DNA from: Anticarsia gemmatalis | Taxonomy: Eukaryota; Arthropoda; Insecta; Lepidoptera; Erebidae | Assembly: GCF_050436995.1 (NCBI RefSeq) | Contig: NC_134767.1 | Span: forward strand, 7,564,001 to 7,628,000 | DNA length: 64,000 nucleotides | Direction: 5' to 3' | Part shown: one piece after another, positions 1-12,407 of the stretch | Layout: every line of letters starts with the position of its first letter | How positions within the stretch are numbered: the first letter of the stretch is position 1 | Program-made: the position numbers and the translations under genes | The notes under the pieces: generated by a model | Databases searched by the model: none | What the model saw: only the letters and a program-made list of their open reading frames with translations | Told to the model about the DNA's origin: nothing

Positions 1-3000
1 CAAATTTCAACATGATTCTGAATTATAGACTCGTACTTTGGAAATACAAAGTTTATAAGTTATCAAAAGTGTGTCAAACACATATGTATTATGAAGTCCG
101 GAATAAACGGCGCTAGTAGCAAGCTAAAAAAACCTTAAATCTAATAAGAAATCATATTGCTTAAAACTAATAATTTACACAGATCAACTTCAGTTTTTAC
201 TTCTTAAACATCTATCACTAAAATCCGTGCATTTCCTGCCAAGACATCGCCCGTTATAATTCACATCCGCATATAACAATATTAGTATACAAAACCGAAA
301 TCAAATTGCCAAACTTGCCACGTAATTATTCGTTCCCCTAGCAGTGTAATCCCTACACTATATTGACTTTTAAATCCGCGCCTCGCCGCTAGGGGGCACC
401 AGCTGTTCTCTTATTAATACGGATTACCACGCTCAATTAAATACGTGTTCGAGCTCATGCCGCCCTGGTATGCAGATATTAATGTTACATTTATTTATTA
501 TGGATTTTTCGGTTTGTTAAACATGTGAGTATTGTTTTTATAGAGGATGTTTGAGCCAGATAAATGTTTAACGCTTTTTTATACTACTTAAGTATAAATC
601 AGATACACATAAGTTCTGCGAGGATATGTACTTTTCTGTCTGCTGTGTATCTGTAATTTTTTTAAGTTTTTTTCTAACTAACTTCTTTAAAGTCAAAATA
701 TACGATGACCACGTACCATTCCATCAGTCATTCTCTCTTTATTCCAAACTAATATAAGTATCTTCATCTACCATGAACAAAAGCTTGAATTTTCCATTTA
801 TATCGGTAAATTTTCACTGTGATATTAGTAGTCTTCATATTTGCATTCTAGATTTCTACGTCTAAAAAGATAGTTTCAAGTTAGCATTATTAGCTAGCTT
901 ATTTATTAAAAGTCAAACTTAACCATTTCTGCCACAAAAAACTTTTATTTTCTTCCCCATTAATTACTTCTCACCTCCCTTCGACTGCACCATTATACTG
1001 TATGTTCCATTTGATCTCAGTGAGACAGCTACACGCGAATGTTGTTAAACCTCCCCCGGGATCTGCCGCCCTGGTACCTCGACGCGGCTGCACTAAATAA
1101 TATCACTGTTTAATATTTAAGAGGTGCTTTATTTTATGGGTTTGTTAGGGTTATTGTTAAAAGATACTGTTTTTAACTGACTATGGAATCAGTATGAATT
1201 ACTATAAATATGTTTTTTTCTTTGAGTGGAGTTTGCAATGACAGTTCAAACGCCAAAATATAAATAAAAGTAGTTATAATAGTCCAAGTTTTTGAAACAT
1301 TAGTTTTGAATACAGGTTCGAAAGTACATTCATAAGTATTTTTATACTATGGTTCACAGTTGTCACAAAATAATTTAGTATCCTTAAAAGGAAATCAACC
1401 CCTTATTTTCGAAAAATTACAAATAAACCTCTTAAACAATAAAAAATATATTTGCATAACTTTTGTTTCTATTGAAACATACTATTTCTTATAAACGGAT
1501 ATCACAAAAAAAGTAAAGATCAGAACTTATGAACAGCTGATACTCTCACTAAAATCTAAAGTTATCTTTACAGATACTAGGTACCTATCAGTAAAAAACG
1601 AAACCTTATCCCAATTTCTGGTCCAATATTGCACTAAAACAACCCGTAACTTAAACGCAGCTTAGTTCAAATCTACATAAATTAACATTATGGTCAAAAA
1701 ATATAATATTTTCTACAAAAAAACCTCGCAATATTTTCCTGGAAGCCGTCTTGGAAGCCGGAACAGAGTTATAATGAAACAACATCCATTCAATTTACAG
1801 TGGCTTAAGCCGTCGGATTAAGCCACCGTCACGACGAATAATTAAGTTTTCATAAACTCAAATGCTTAGTACAAGTTTGTTGGAAAGTTTCAAGACAATT
1901 ACTTATTAAGACAAATGCGGAAGAGTTTCTTCGCGGATTGTTTGAATTGTATAAACGTTTTTAAAGATTTTGTTTGAATATAAATTAATTTTCGGTCAAG
2001 ATTTAAGTGTCTGGTATTTCGTTTCCCTTTTAAGATTGATCTTATTCAAATTAGTTTTGGAAGAAGAAAGAAAATTAAGGGGTCTTCAAGACTTTTGGTA
2101 TTTGCATATAGTTATATTTTTTCTTTCATTAGACTTTGTGAAGATTATTAAAGAAATGGTTTTTAGTTCAAACAATCGCAGCTTGTAGACTTTGCATTAT
2201 TTCATTCCTTCAATCGATTAAGATTTTAATGATTTATGAGCATCAAAATGTACGTTGCTTTATAAAATGTAGGTTTCATAAAAATAAATGAAAATTCTGT
2301 ATGTAAAAGACCACGGAAGGAAAATAGCGTGATGCGATATATAAAAATTCTACATTGACCAATAATTTAACTCTAGAAATTATAATTATTTCGGTTTCAG
2401 GAAGTCCGACGGTAATGAAAAGTTGGAAATACTAACTGCCAAAAACAAATTGGTTTAAACAACCTTTAAAATAAACATTTTATACGAAACTTACACAACG
2501 AACCTTGAAATTGTAACGGCAATAGAAAACATCTGTGAAAAATTCAACTGTCTAGCTATCACAGTTCCTGAGATACCACCTAGTGATATACAGACAGACA
2601 GACAGGGAAGTCTTAGCAATATCTATTTTTGTCCTGTGGGTACGAAACCAAAAAAACTATCTCTATATTTCGCGAACCAATAAATTTAAGCAACGCAAAA
2701 CTCAATAGTTTCAAGTTTTTTTTACTGGAAATATGTAGGTATGAAAATACTTTCACAAATTATTTTACATTTTATTACAAAATACCTTCTCAAATATACC
2801 ATATTTATACGCAATAATAATACACATATTTTGAAAGCTCAAAGAAAGCTCCCTCCGGTATTATTTACGTAGGAAGTAGGCACACACGGTACATAGGACT
2901 GCCGGAAGTGAGGCGGGCGGGGCTCGGCTAGGGATTAACTTAATATAAATTATTTATCGATAAATATATTAATTTTATTACACGATAATATGTGTTTCAT

Positions 3001-3051
3001 TGGCGTAATCTTTTTAATCGTGTAATCTTTTGATGTGTGGTTATTTATAGT
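1..3051. other. otp upstream/intronic DNA, no gene seen
   Basis: AT-rich with only short chance frames. Points of note are a CTCF-like site at 386-399, the 12-mer gccgccctggta at about 462 and 1066 in two GC-rich patches, and a 9-bp-arm hairpin at 1800-1826. The otp homeodomain N-terminal exon was not found here. Confidence 0.5.
386..399 (+). promoter_or_regulatory. CTCF-like binding site
   Basis: ccgctagggggcac agrees with the core CTCF consensus CCASYAGRKGGCRS at 13 of 14 positions. CTCF is an insulator and loop-anchor protein present in insects. Occupancy is inferred only from the motif. Confidence 0.35.
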
Positions 3052-3290
3052 CCATAGCCATACACTCACCGGTAAATGATCTGAGGGATAAGCAAACCTT
3101 GGTGCGGTCATTCAAAAAATTGGTGACTGCATAGTGGTATTTAAACTGGGAAACTTCGTGCTTCGGAGGGCACGGAAGTAAGAAGTCGATCCCAGTTGTT
3201 GTCAATTAAGATAACAGTCGTTAAGTCACGTCAAAGGCCTCCGCGCGGCTTGAAAAACTTTGACACTAGGTTGATTACTAACCATACGAT
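3052..3290 (+). mobile_element. 5S-rRNA-derived SINE, family a
   Basis: The head resembles the internal promoter of 5S rRNA: ggataagcaaaccttggtgcgg, then a degraded tggtgactgc. The intact copy at 32561 is closer to the 5S form. The tail, with ttgtcaattaagataaca and a cactaggttga...accata end, is shared with copies at 9481, 32561 and 47803. Non-coding and presumably Pol III-derived. Confidence 0.6.
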
Positions 3291-3583
3291 AGGCAGAAGA
3301 TTTAACTTCTTTAAAATGTATTGAATGTATTGTGTTATGCTAAATTAATAAATCAAAAGGAAGTAATATGAGGTTTATACTTTTAATTCTTACTTTAAAT
3401 TTTTCGAATTGCACGACTACTGATTGCTAGAACGTGTAATATTACGTTTCTTAACCCTGTCCTGTCCCACTGCTGGGAACTGGGACTGCAGGAAACTGGT
3501 CCTCTGGAAATAATATAAAAAACAATTAGAATATCTCAACATTCCCTTCCCCAAGATTTCAATCAGTGTCGCTTGCATGTCTA

Positions 3584-3702
3584 ACCCCTGGTTTCTGAGG
3601 TACATTTAGCGGTAGTTTATTTATTCAATAGTGTCAAAACTCATACAAAAAAACGCTTTTGAATAGATAAACTACCGTTAAATTTACTCCGAAACCAGGG
3701 GT
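3584..3702. mobile_element. hairpin MITE (ACCCC[T/C]GG family), TA target duplication
   Basis: The termini ACCCCTGGTTTC... and its inverse CCAGGGGT are flanked by TA on both sides. The inner arms carry the family mark tttagcggtagt / actaccg(c/t)taaa. The whole unit can fold into one long hairpin. TA duplication suggests mobilisation by a Tc1/mariner-type transposase. Confidence 0.65.
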
Positions 3703-4303
3703 TAATAAAGTACAACCGTACTTTCCCATTTTGTTTAAATGTCTGTAACTCTTTCCCGCAAAAAATACTCATTGGATTTAGATAATATTTGGCACCAATA
3801 CAGTTTAAAACCTGCACTAACAAATCTATACTAACACATATAGGATTATTTCTTAATTAACACTCGAATAAAGTGGGAGATGGAAATCAGAATGTATTAC
3901 AATTTTGTACGCGTTAAAAATATGACTGGACACAGGTCAATTTTCAGATTTGACGTTTGTTAATTATGTACCTAACATGGGACCTCCCCGCCGCCTTAAA
4001 ATTCTTTTATTCACATTATCTCTATACCTAATACTAGAGTTACTTGTAGTATATTGAACAAAATAATTTGGAGCACCAATAGTTATAAAATCATATAAGA
4101 TTCTCTCAATACAGGATTTTTTCCCTTGTACAAACTATTTTACTATGTACACGCACCTAAATTTATCGAAATATCAAATCGAATCAAATCAAATAATTAT
4201 ATTTCACCTTACAACACCCATAGACCCATACCTTAACCTAAGAATGCATAACTTGTAACTAATTTTTAAAATGCTATACATAAAACTATTAAAATATTAT
4301 TTT

Positions 4304-4516
4304 CTAGTAGCCACCCGCGACTTCGTCAGCGTAGAATCCCTTCCCGTGTTAATCCCGATCCATCGGGAACTCCGCGATGAAAAGTAGCCTATGTGTTATT
4401 CTGGATCTTCAGCTACCTATATGCCAAATTTAATCGTAATCAATTCAGTAGTATTTCCGTGAAAGAGTAACAAACATCCATAAATTCTCACAAACTTACG
4501 CATTTATAATATTATT
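4304..4516 (-). mobile_element. Helitron-like non-autonomous element (type 2)
   Basis: On the - strand it runs from a taatattataaatg-like start through gtgtttgttactctttcacg-type sequence to gaagtcgcgggtggc and a CTAG end. It is the same family as 17640 and 43223. It is diverged, so an old copy. Confidence 0.55.
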
Positions 4517-5518
4517 AGAATCATTTGATGTAATAATATGTACATAGGAAATATACATACAATCGAAATGCTTTTGCATAAATTAACAGTCTCCTAATTT
4601 GCGCTACAGTTTTAATTGATTCATAGCTAAAAACTTCCCCAAAACACCGAACGTACTATATTAAAAAAAGTAACAGTAACAAGTATTAATTTTCAAAGAT
4701 TTTAGTTGCAGTTTCATAATAATTAATAACTTTATTAAACAATATCGACACACTACACCCCATCACTATCGCGCGCGAGGGGTGTACGCTTGCGCGCGTA
4801 TGTATCGAGCGACCGGCTATATACCTCACTATGTACATGACATACTACATACTGACTACGCAAGACAATCACGATACAAGCTTTGTTTTATTTAGATATT
4901 TTGGAAATATTGCAATAATATGATATAGGAGTGAGAGTATTCTTTGATAAATGACGAATTTGTGCAAAGGTCAAGTTATCGATGGGTAGCCCGAAAGTCA
5001 CGGGTATTTTATGGTTGTTAAAAATATTGCCAAATAGATGCTGTCTCTGTTCTTCGTTACTTACTAGGAACTCTAGGAAGCTAATTTTTTCGAGACGAGC
5101 GGCGAAAATTTAACACAGTCGAAGTTCAGCAATAGCTCTGACTACAGTTGTGATTTTATGAATAGAAACAAGCTCGATCTGCAATAGTTGTAAGAAAATA
5201 ATATAGTAAAAGAGGTAGGTTTATTAAGTTTTAGAAAACTAGTAGTTTATATAAATAAATATAAATCACCGAATAATAAAGTAACTGAAACATATTTAAA
5301 ATTTAACTACACCTGGGCGACGTCGGGCCATTCCGCTAGTTTGGATTTGGCTGGTTTATTCCACACGACTAAGATGATTTTAAAGATAAAAAAAAGATGC
5401 GAAAATAGTTTCTTATTGTAATTACTCAAAAAACTAGGCCTTTAATACAAAAACCTTTTAAAAACACTGTGAAGCGACCTTATTTATCAAAATAGCGTAA
5501 CGCAGGATAAACGTTTCA
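4517..5518. other. no gene seen; one GC-rich patch
   Basis: AT-rich DNA. A CpG-rich patch at about 4768-4815 contains two gcgcgcg runs. No frame, splice pair or repeat is recognised around it. Confidence 0.4.
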
Positions 5519-5598
5519 GCCACGGGTCGGATCGAACACTGATTGATATTTACGAGCACCACGCGGCCAGCATACTCGCTACTGAGTCACTGGGGACT
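5519..5598 (-). repeat. tRNA-like SINE head fragment
   Basis: On the - strand a B-box-like gtgttcgatcc follows an A-box-like stretch beginning gactcagtagcgag. It lacks a full cloverleaf, so I read it as a SINE or tRNA-derived relic. Confidence 0.35.
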
Positions 5599-6719
5599 GA
5601 CACGTTAGTCGAAAGGTTTAATAAACGATAGTTAGAAGAAACTTAAGAAGTTTATACAAACATTTTTGTGATATAATGGCATATTATATAGTAGACAGAT
5701 AATATTTGAAGAGTTACTGGCCTTCTCGACTCATTCTGAATTGCTGTTTACAAATATGATAATATATGTAAAAATCTATCAATTTTTACTGAATACTATT
5801 ACTATGCTCGGTCGCTATAAAGATAAACAGTTAGATCCAGCATTAGCTTATTTAGATAGGCCTAACTAGATATAAATAAATTGTAGAAATTGCCTACTGT
5901 CACAACAATCCTTATTACAAGACAAGTTATTGAGAAAGATAGGAGGGAATCTTGATCATGGATAGCGGTTCTCAATCATGATAATAAAATTTTTGATTCA
6001 ATCTCTCAGTCCATTATAGCAATTATTTTAAAGCTAGCCAACTAGGTCCTTGGAGCTAGCTTACTACTGTAGGTACTACCTACAATGAGATCGCATCACA
6101 CGCTAAATCAGTTTTGACAATAAAAATAAAAAATCATTTATTAACAGTCCATAGTTGTATAACATAAGATCGGTAAAGCCACACTAGGCATAGCCTGTTT
6201 CGTGGCTAAAGATTACAGGGTACGACTATAGGTACTTTCATAGTAAAAATCTTTATACTAGTAGGAACAACATAGTATTTTATAAAATGAGGTGTAAGAA
6301 TATAAGCAGAAAGATAGGTATACCAAGAATCAGTTCATGAACAAAATACAGTAGCCACCACAAAATAGATCAAACACACAGGAAATACATAGAAAACAGC
6401 TTTTCCAGTAATGAAAAACTCGTGACCGAAACAAAATATTCCTATGAGATGGTAACACTGACTACCGTGACGGTGTGTTTGTAGTAGCACTTAGCACTTT
6501 AGCCGCTGGTGCAATACACGGGCGCCACGGGTATCGTGAAACACTTATTAGCAGTTAGCGAATGACTCATCAAAAATATGTGAAGAAATCAGGCTAGGTT
6601 CTATAATCGTTATTGAAATTATCGGATTTCGAATAATATTATACGATATTGATATCAAAGTTTCGGATAGGAGAAGAGTCTTAATTGATAAGCTTATAAA
6701 GATTATAGATATAGATTTT
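5599..6719. other. no gene seen
   Basis: AT-rich sequence with no recognisable frame, splice pair or transposon termini. Confidence 0.4.
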
Positions 6720-6721
6720 TT

Positions 6722-6980
6722 TCTCTTAGCCTTTTTGAGTGACTCACTTGGGCAAAGGCACACCTTTTCTTCCACATCGCCCCGACAAGTCCTCATCAAT
6801 TGCGTCCAAATTATCCCGTCGTATGGATTTCTCGCGTCTGCAATGACCATCCCCTGGCACCCAGTTAGTGGATATATGGACCCATCTTTCCGAATGCATG
6901 CATAATGTGTCCATTACGGTCTTTTCGCCTACGTTAGCTATGCTAGTATGGGAGCGCGGAATAGCACATAATTTCATACA
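6722..6980 (-). pseudogene. repeat-encoded peptide relic, frameshifted
   Basis: Two overlapping - strand frames cover a GC-moderate island. One reads a MKLCAIPRSHTSIANVGEK-type start through ERWVHISTNWVPGDGHC. The other continues ADARNPYDGIIWTQLMR and CRGDVEEKVCLCPSE. They look like one former reading frame broken by a shift near 6850. I recall very similar peptides scattered through lepidopteran gene predictions, so a repeat origin is likely, but this is unverified. Function unknown. The frame ends beside a donor-like gtgagt. Confidence 0.4.
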
Positions 6981-8114
6981 AGTAACCTGTCTACCAGTAA
7001 TAGTTTCTTTCCGTATCTAATAGAAATGTGAAAATGTGGTAGTTTCGTTATTTATGTGTTAATTCGTGTGTATTTCTTGTTTGTCAAAGTTGATATTGTT
7101 GATTTAGATAAGACTTCATAATTAGGATGTCTTTTGTAATTGTTATAATAGACTAGATAGCAAATATGCGAGTATTTGGCTAAAGATTTATATGTTTATC
7201 TGGGATAAAGTTTATTTTATCAATTTGCGTACACTGAAATGGCGCCAGTCGTTTCTCTGAAAGTATATTCTAAGTTTACGAGCTCTTACAAATACTTGAT
7301 GTTTTAAATGTATAATTTCCAGTCATCATACAGATCATGAGACGCTAAGCTTATTTAAGATGGAGTCCAATATCTCCACTAAGAGCACTTACCGGCTTTC
7401 TTCAACAACACACTGCAAGTTTTCAAGTTTTGTTTAACTATTTCCCGCGATCAAAAAATTATATTAGTCGCTATTAGTAAAAGATTACGCTCCCGCTTCC
7501 ACTACCACTACCGCTTATAACTTAGCCCACAAACCGCTAGTACAGCACGGCAAGCCCGCTAGCCACGAAGCACAAACACAGTCCGCTAAACACATGCTCA
7601 CGACGCGCGCTCACGCTTGTGAAACATACCGTACTATGACACGAACTATCCGATATTGCTGCACACAAATTGATGCAATGATAGCCTTGGATAAGTTGCT
7701 ACAATCTTTCAGAACTTTTTGTGACGGTACGGAGTTTGTTACACACAAAAATGTAGCCAATTTCGAAATAATATAAGTTGGTATCAGCTGACTGTCTACC
7801 GACAGAAGCGAACTCTACCTCGGTCGAGTTTGATTGGAACTAATATCTATAAAATTTCTAACCAGGGCATAATCATATGCTGTAGTCTCTTGGAAATAAA
7901 CTAATATTTATAAATCTAACTAGTTTTCACAATAAGCAGCACCATTATAATACAGCTAAGTATAGTAATCAGGACAGGTGCCTAAAACATAGTAATCGAA
8001 AAGATCCATCTTAAAGATTCAAACCCTTCTCAAGAACTTTTTCATCGCAAAAGATAGTTTACGTTACTCGATTTATCTACTCACTTAATCAATCAAAGCA
8101 ACCCACAGTGTAGA
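6981..8114. other. no gene seen; GC-rich patch at 7480-7640
   Basis: Mostly AT-rich. About 7480-7640 is clearly richer in C and CpG (cccgcttccactaccactac and cgacgcgcgctcacgc) than its surroundings. The short + frame through it, from 7594, has no recognisable domain. Confidence 0.4.
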
Positions 8115-8357
8115 TCTATACTAATAGTATAAAGCTGAAGAGTTTGTTTGTTTGAACGCGCTAATCTCAGGAACTACAGGTGCGATTTGAAAAATTCTTT
8201 CAATGTTAGATAGCCCACTTATCGAGGAAGTAATAGGCTATTTATCATCACGCTACGACCAATAGGAGCAGAGTACCAGTAAAAAATGTTACAAATACGG
8301 GAAAAATTTTGACCCATTCTCTTATGTGACGCAACCGAAGTTGCGCTAGTCAGCTAG
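8115..8357 (+). mobile_element. Helitron-like non-autonomous element (type 1)
   Basis: Starts TCTATACTAATA and ends CAGCTAG, inserted between A and T with no target duplication. A 3' hairpin (cgcaaccgaagttgcg) lies about 8 nt before CTAG. TC...CTRR ends, a subterminal hairpin and AT insertion are the Helitron hallmarks. It resembles the Lep1-type elements I recall from Lepidoptera. Confidence 0.75.
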
Positions 8358-8488
8358 TTTAAAATATCGTTCCAACAAAGTACTTCGCCTACCTCCCTCC
8401 ATTTTCAACGTTTTTAAAAATCACCTCACTTTACTTCGCTCATGACAAATGAAAAAAATATCCTCGGCTTAAATTCGGATCGGCGGTG

Positions 8489-8528
8489 ATTGCCGACCAT
8501 TGCCGAATATTGCCGAATATCGCCGGGT
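8489..8528. repeat. 10-bp tandem repeat, 4 units
   Basis: Four consecutive units of the form attgccgaat, with the first and last diverged. It sits in a locally GC-rich patch. Confidence 0.7.
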
Positions 8529-9480
8529 TTTCCCGAGCGTCTGTCAAACCGAGTAGGGTTGGGCCTCGAGGGATTTTTCACTGATTGTTAAGTTGTGTTC
8601 AGTTCAAGACGAATGGCTTATGTTCGAAAGTAAGTTTTGTTATGTAAAATATTTGAATTCTGGATAGATTTGTTTAATGGAAGAAGAAAGTTTAATGTTG
8701 AAACTTGCAAGGTTAGGTAAATAGTAATAAGTTACGGTAAGAACACTATTCATTTAAAGAAATTCGTTTCGCAAATATATCTCTTCGCTGATTCGTTTAT
8801 TGTACAAATGATAAATAAGTTAAAATTTCGTACAACATACCTATATTGATACAATAAAAATAGAAGAAAAAGACGTAAGAATGACAGAAAAATACACTCC
8901 ATAAAATGTCGTTTTAATGTAGTTTCAATTTGTTGTCAGATATGTAAACTACAATACATTTAAGTTAAACTTAATAAAGTTTAACACACTGCTTATCTAC
9001 TTTTAGTTTCAATAAAACAAAGATAGCTAAGTACTTATATAATATATGGCGCAAATAATCTTCCTTCTTAAAATACTCCAGAATATTGCCTAGTATTTTC
9101 ATTATTCCCGCAACCTACATACAAAATAAATAACTCAGCTGTACATAATGTCAATGTATAAACAAGTTGGAACGACAAACAAAAAGGAAAAGCGTCAAGC
9201 GCGTCCCGACCACGGCCCGCCATAAATAATGGACTCCTGCCGGTGACAGTTGCCAAATGAGTATCCGCGTCTCTTTCACACCTCGTGCCGTCTCACTCGC
9301 GATAGATAGTAAGGCTGCTATTGATAACAAGCGGTAGCGACTGTTAGATAAATATATAGGTTTGAAAAAAAAAACGTGTTAATGAAGAAAATTATTGTAA
9401 TGGAGTCGTTATAATAATATGATGGAAAACATCTAACAAAATATAAAAATAGAATCAAACTACCTAGTACGAAAATATAT
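8529..9480. other. no gene seen
   Basis: AT-rich DNA. A short GC-richer segment at about 9190-9310 has no frame with a recognisable product. Confidence 0.4.
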
Positions 9481-9670
9481 CACGAGGTTAAGCAAGCATT
9501 GGCGCGGACCTTCTGTAGTAGAGCCGCTTGGTGGTATTTTGAGTGTCTCTTCGAGAGCAATTTGAAATCTTACTCAGTTGTTATCAACTAAGATAACAGT
9601 TGCTGAGCCAAGTCATATGCCATCGGGCTGCTTGAACAGCTTTATCACAAGGTTGACCACTAACCGTTGG
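9481..9670 (+). mobile_element. 5S-derived SINE, family a, decayed and 5'-truncated
   Basis: gaggttaagcaagcattggcgcgg preserves the 5S-like box. Downstream are ttgttatcaactaagataa and aaggttgaccactaacc, as in the other family-a copies. The middle is rearranged. Confidence 0.5.
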
Positions 9671-10200
9671 AACACAGACTCCGAAGGGCAGTAGTTAAGT
9701 TGGTACTACGTTGCTACCTTTTGGTTAGAAGGTCGTGTTTTTATTCCCTACGTTTTCGATCCACAAGCAAACTAGGTTATACCTTGTGCCTGTTAGTAAA
9801 CGTCCCAGCAATAAAAGCGATTATTAATTAGTGTTTTCATTTTAACAAACAAGAGAAAATAAATCTGAATTGTAAGAAATCATAAATTATTAATCTTAAC
9901 AATCCCGCTAGCGCTTATACCGAGCTACTACCTAATGGTACATTTTTAATGTGGCCGGCGTTACGTGCGAGGGTGGATTCTGTTGTTTTAATGTACTGTT
10001 GTTATTGTGCTTTCATTATATGTGATAACGTGTGCTCGTCTTGTGGATCGTGATGAATGAATTTTATATCAACTGTTTTACATTTAGTTTGGATTTTTGT
10101 TTGTATGACTTATTTACGCGGATGAAGCGAATTTGAATGTTCTTTTTGAGTTTTATTGAGAGATTTTTTGTAGAGATTTAAAATAACTGTTTATTATGCA
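9671..10200. other. no gene seen
   Basis: AT-rich sequence without recognised features. Confidence 0.4.
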
Positions 10201-10431
10201 CTAGCTGACCCGTGCAACTTCGCTTGCGTCACATAAGAGAGAATGGGTCAAAATTTTCCCTGTTTTTGTTACATTCTTCACTGATTGATGATATAGCACC
10301 TTCCTCGATAAATGGACTATCTAACACTGAAAGCATTTGTCGAATCGGACCAGTAGTTCCTGAGATTAGCGCGTTCAAACAAACAAACAATCAAACAAAC
10401 AAACTCTTCAGCTTTATAATATTAGTATAGA
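10201..10431 (-). mobile_element. Helitron-like non-autonomous element (type 1)
   Basis: The inverse ends are CTAGCTGACCCG at the left and ...ATTAGTATAGA at the right, flanked by A and T. The (TTTG)n stretch near the 5' end and the gaacgcgctaatctcaggaa core match the other copies. Confidence 0.75.
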
Positions 10432-11358
10432 TATAGGCAGAATTCAGCAATATCTTACTTCTTGTAGTGATGCTCAAAAGTGTTTCGGTCCTTACATACA
10501 TGCCAAAGTTGAAAATGTAGTTCGATAATAAAGTTATTGAAAGTTGAGATACACTTCTACATTCTGTCAAGATTCGGCCGTTAGATTATTTATTAGATTT
10601 GATTTAAGGGGTAATTTCCAAAGGTATTTTATTGACGGTAATAATTTCTGTCAACACACAATTCTGTTTTTCCGGCCATACGGCAACAGAATCAAGTGTT
10701 TGAAACTTTTGCTTTATCTTTCTAGCCCTTAGGTATAACATCTATTCGTAAGTTAACAATTCTAATAACACAGGTATTATTGGGAATATGTACAGTCTAT
10801 TTCTAATAAAAAACTATACTATACTAAACGATTTACCAGCCACATAAGGCTACACCCGAACTCCTCCCCTACCCGTAAGATCAAAGGCAGTGATAAACGA
10901 GCCGGGATGATCTCGTATTAGAGGAATCAATATCGCGGCTGTTGACAAATGATGTGCGATTTACGTCGGCTCTATAGCTCTATGTACGAACTTTCACGTG
11001 AGGTGATTAATGGTAAACGGTTTCGGAAGCCAGTTGGTTGTGGGTGAAATATTAATAAAGGTTTTGCAGTTCATGGAATAATGTGTGGTTGCTTTGAATT
11101 GACGATCAAAATATTTAGGTTTGATACACTACATTCTTAACTTACAAATGTATCTAATTATCATGCTTGAATACTCTAGTTTTGCACCAAGTTTTTCACA
11201 AAAGTTAATTTGCTAGAATTGGTATTTCCGTACTTTTGTTTTCAATTTTAATTTCAAATCTAACTGTAGACAAAAATACTAAAATAAGACATCATAAAAT
11301 ATCTCCACGTTGAATGGCAATGCTTATTCTCTGTCCTTAGAAAAGGCCAGCCCTCTGG
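10432..11358. other. no gene seen
   Basis: AT-rich DNA. The + frame at 10544-10732 has no recognisable domain and ordinary intergenic composition. Confidence 0.4.
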
Positions 11359-11366
11359 TTCACAAC

Positions 11367-12146
11367 TAGTGAATGCAATCCCGATCTCGCGGGATCCCGA
11401 TCTCGCGAGATCCCGTGTATTTTTTCGGGATCAATCCCGAAGCCTAATATGGCGAGATCCCGTTCGGGATTGTCGGAGAGGCCATTTTCAGCAGCTGGGT
11501 ACATTGCAATAGACTTGAGATGCCGATTAGAAGCTCGTACTATTGATACACTTTGTATTTTAAGAGGCTACTTTCAAAATGCCATGTGATTACTTTTTAT
11601 TTTGATCTCCTGGAGCTACACCTACTTTTTTGATTATGTTCATGTTATTACACCTGTTAATTATGTTACGTTGTTAGTAATATCTATACTAATATTATAA
11701 AGCTGAAGAGTTTGTTTGTGTGTTTGTTTGAACGCGCTAATCTCAGGAACTACTGCTCCGATTTGAAAAATTCTTTTACAGTTAGATAGCCCATTCATCG
11801 AGCAAGGTTATAGGCCATATATCATCACGCTACGACCATTAGGAGCGGAGTAGTAACGAAAAATGTTACAAAAACGGGAAAAATTATGACGCATTCTCTC
11901 TTACGTGACGCAAGCGAAGTTGCGCGGGTCAGCTAGTTGAAAAATAAAGGCTTTTATTTTCTTTCAAATAATAATTTATTGCATTCACCACACTATCACA
12001 CACATATTACATTAAACAAGCCGTTTGAATTGTATTATTTTTACTAACTAGACGGGATCCCGAAAATCTCGGGATCCCGCGGGATTGATATTTCTGATCG
12101 CGAGGGATCTCGAGTTGACGATCTCGAGTCGGGATTGCATTCCCTA
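11367..12146. mobile_element. non-autonomous hAT-type element with 8-bp target duplication
   Basis: The ends are TAGTGAATGCAATCCCGA and the inverse of TAGGGAATGCAATCCCGA (17 of 18 matching). They are flanked by the direct repeat TTCACAAC at 11359-11366 and 12147-12154. An 8-bp duplication and TAGGG-type termini are hAT hallmarks. Subterminal regions are packed with GGGATC/GATCCC words in both orientations, likely transposase contact sites (inferred). No transposase is encoded. A Helitron-like copy (11683-11936) is nested inside, leaving about 526 bp of original element. It lies a few hundred bases upstream of otp exon A. Confidence 0.75.
11683..11936 (+). mobile_element. Helitron-like element (type 1) nested in the hAT-type element
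   Basis: TCTATACTAATATTATAAAG at the start and a 3' hairpin (cgcaagcgaagttgcg) before CAGCTAG, followed by T. Near-consensus, so younger than the host hAT element it interrupts. Confidence 0.8.
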
Positions 12147-12407
12147 TTCACAACACAATTATCAACAATTTATCGACTTCCTTATTTTTTTTAGGTTTCA
12201 AAAATGCAAACTACTACAACTACAGTTAAAAGTTTAAAACCAATTTAGCATCTTACCTTTAAAAACGGAAAATATATAATATCAACACACAGTTAAAACA
12301 GCAAATTAAATTCAAGAAAAATCATCAACCAAACACTTTCAAACTAAATTCAAGAAATCTATACCCAAAAACATAAACCATTATAAAACAAACTCTATTC
12401 TTTGCAG

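Noticed and set aside
1033..1080. GC-rich micro-exon candidate on the - strand (gtgcag then ccgcgtcgaggtaccagg ... gggggag then gtttaa)
   Set aside because: Acceptor and donor are weak, it is only about 38 nt, and its gccgccctggta word recurs at about 462, so a repeat piece is more likely.
2394..2456. Acceptor-like ggtttcag followed by a short open stretch (KSDGNEKLEILTAKNKLV) and a stop
   Set aside because: Eighteen codons in AT-rich DNA are not significant and they do not fit the missing otp exon.
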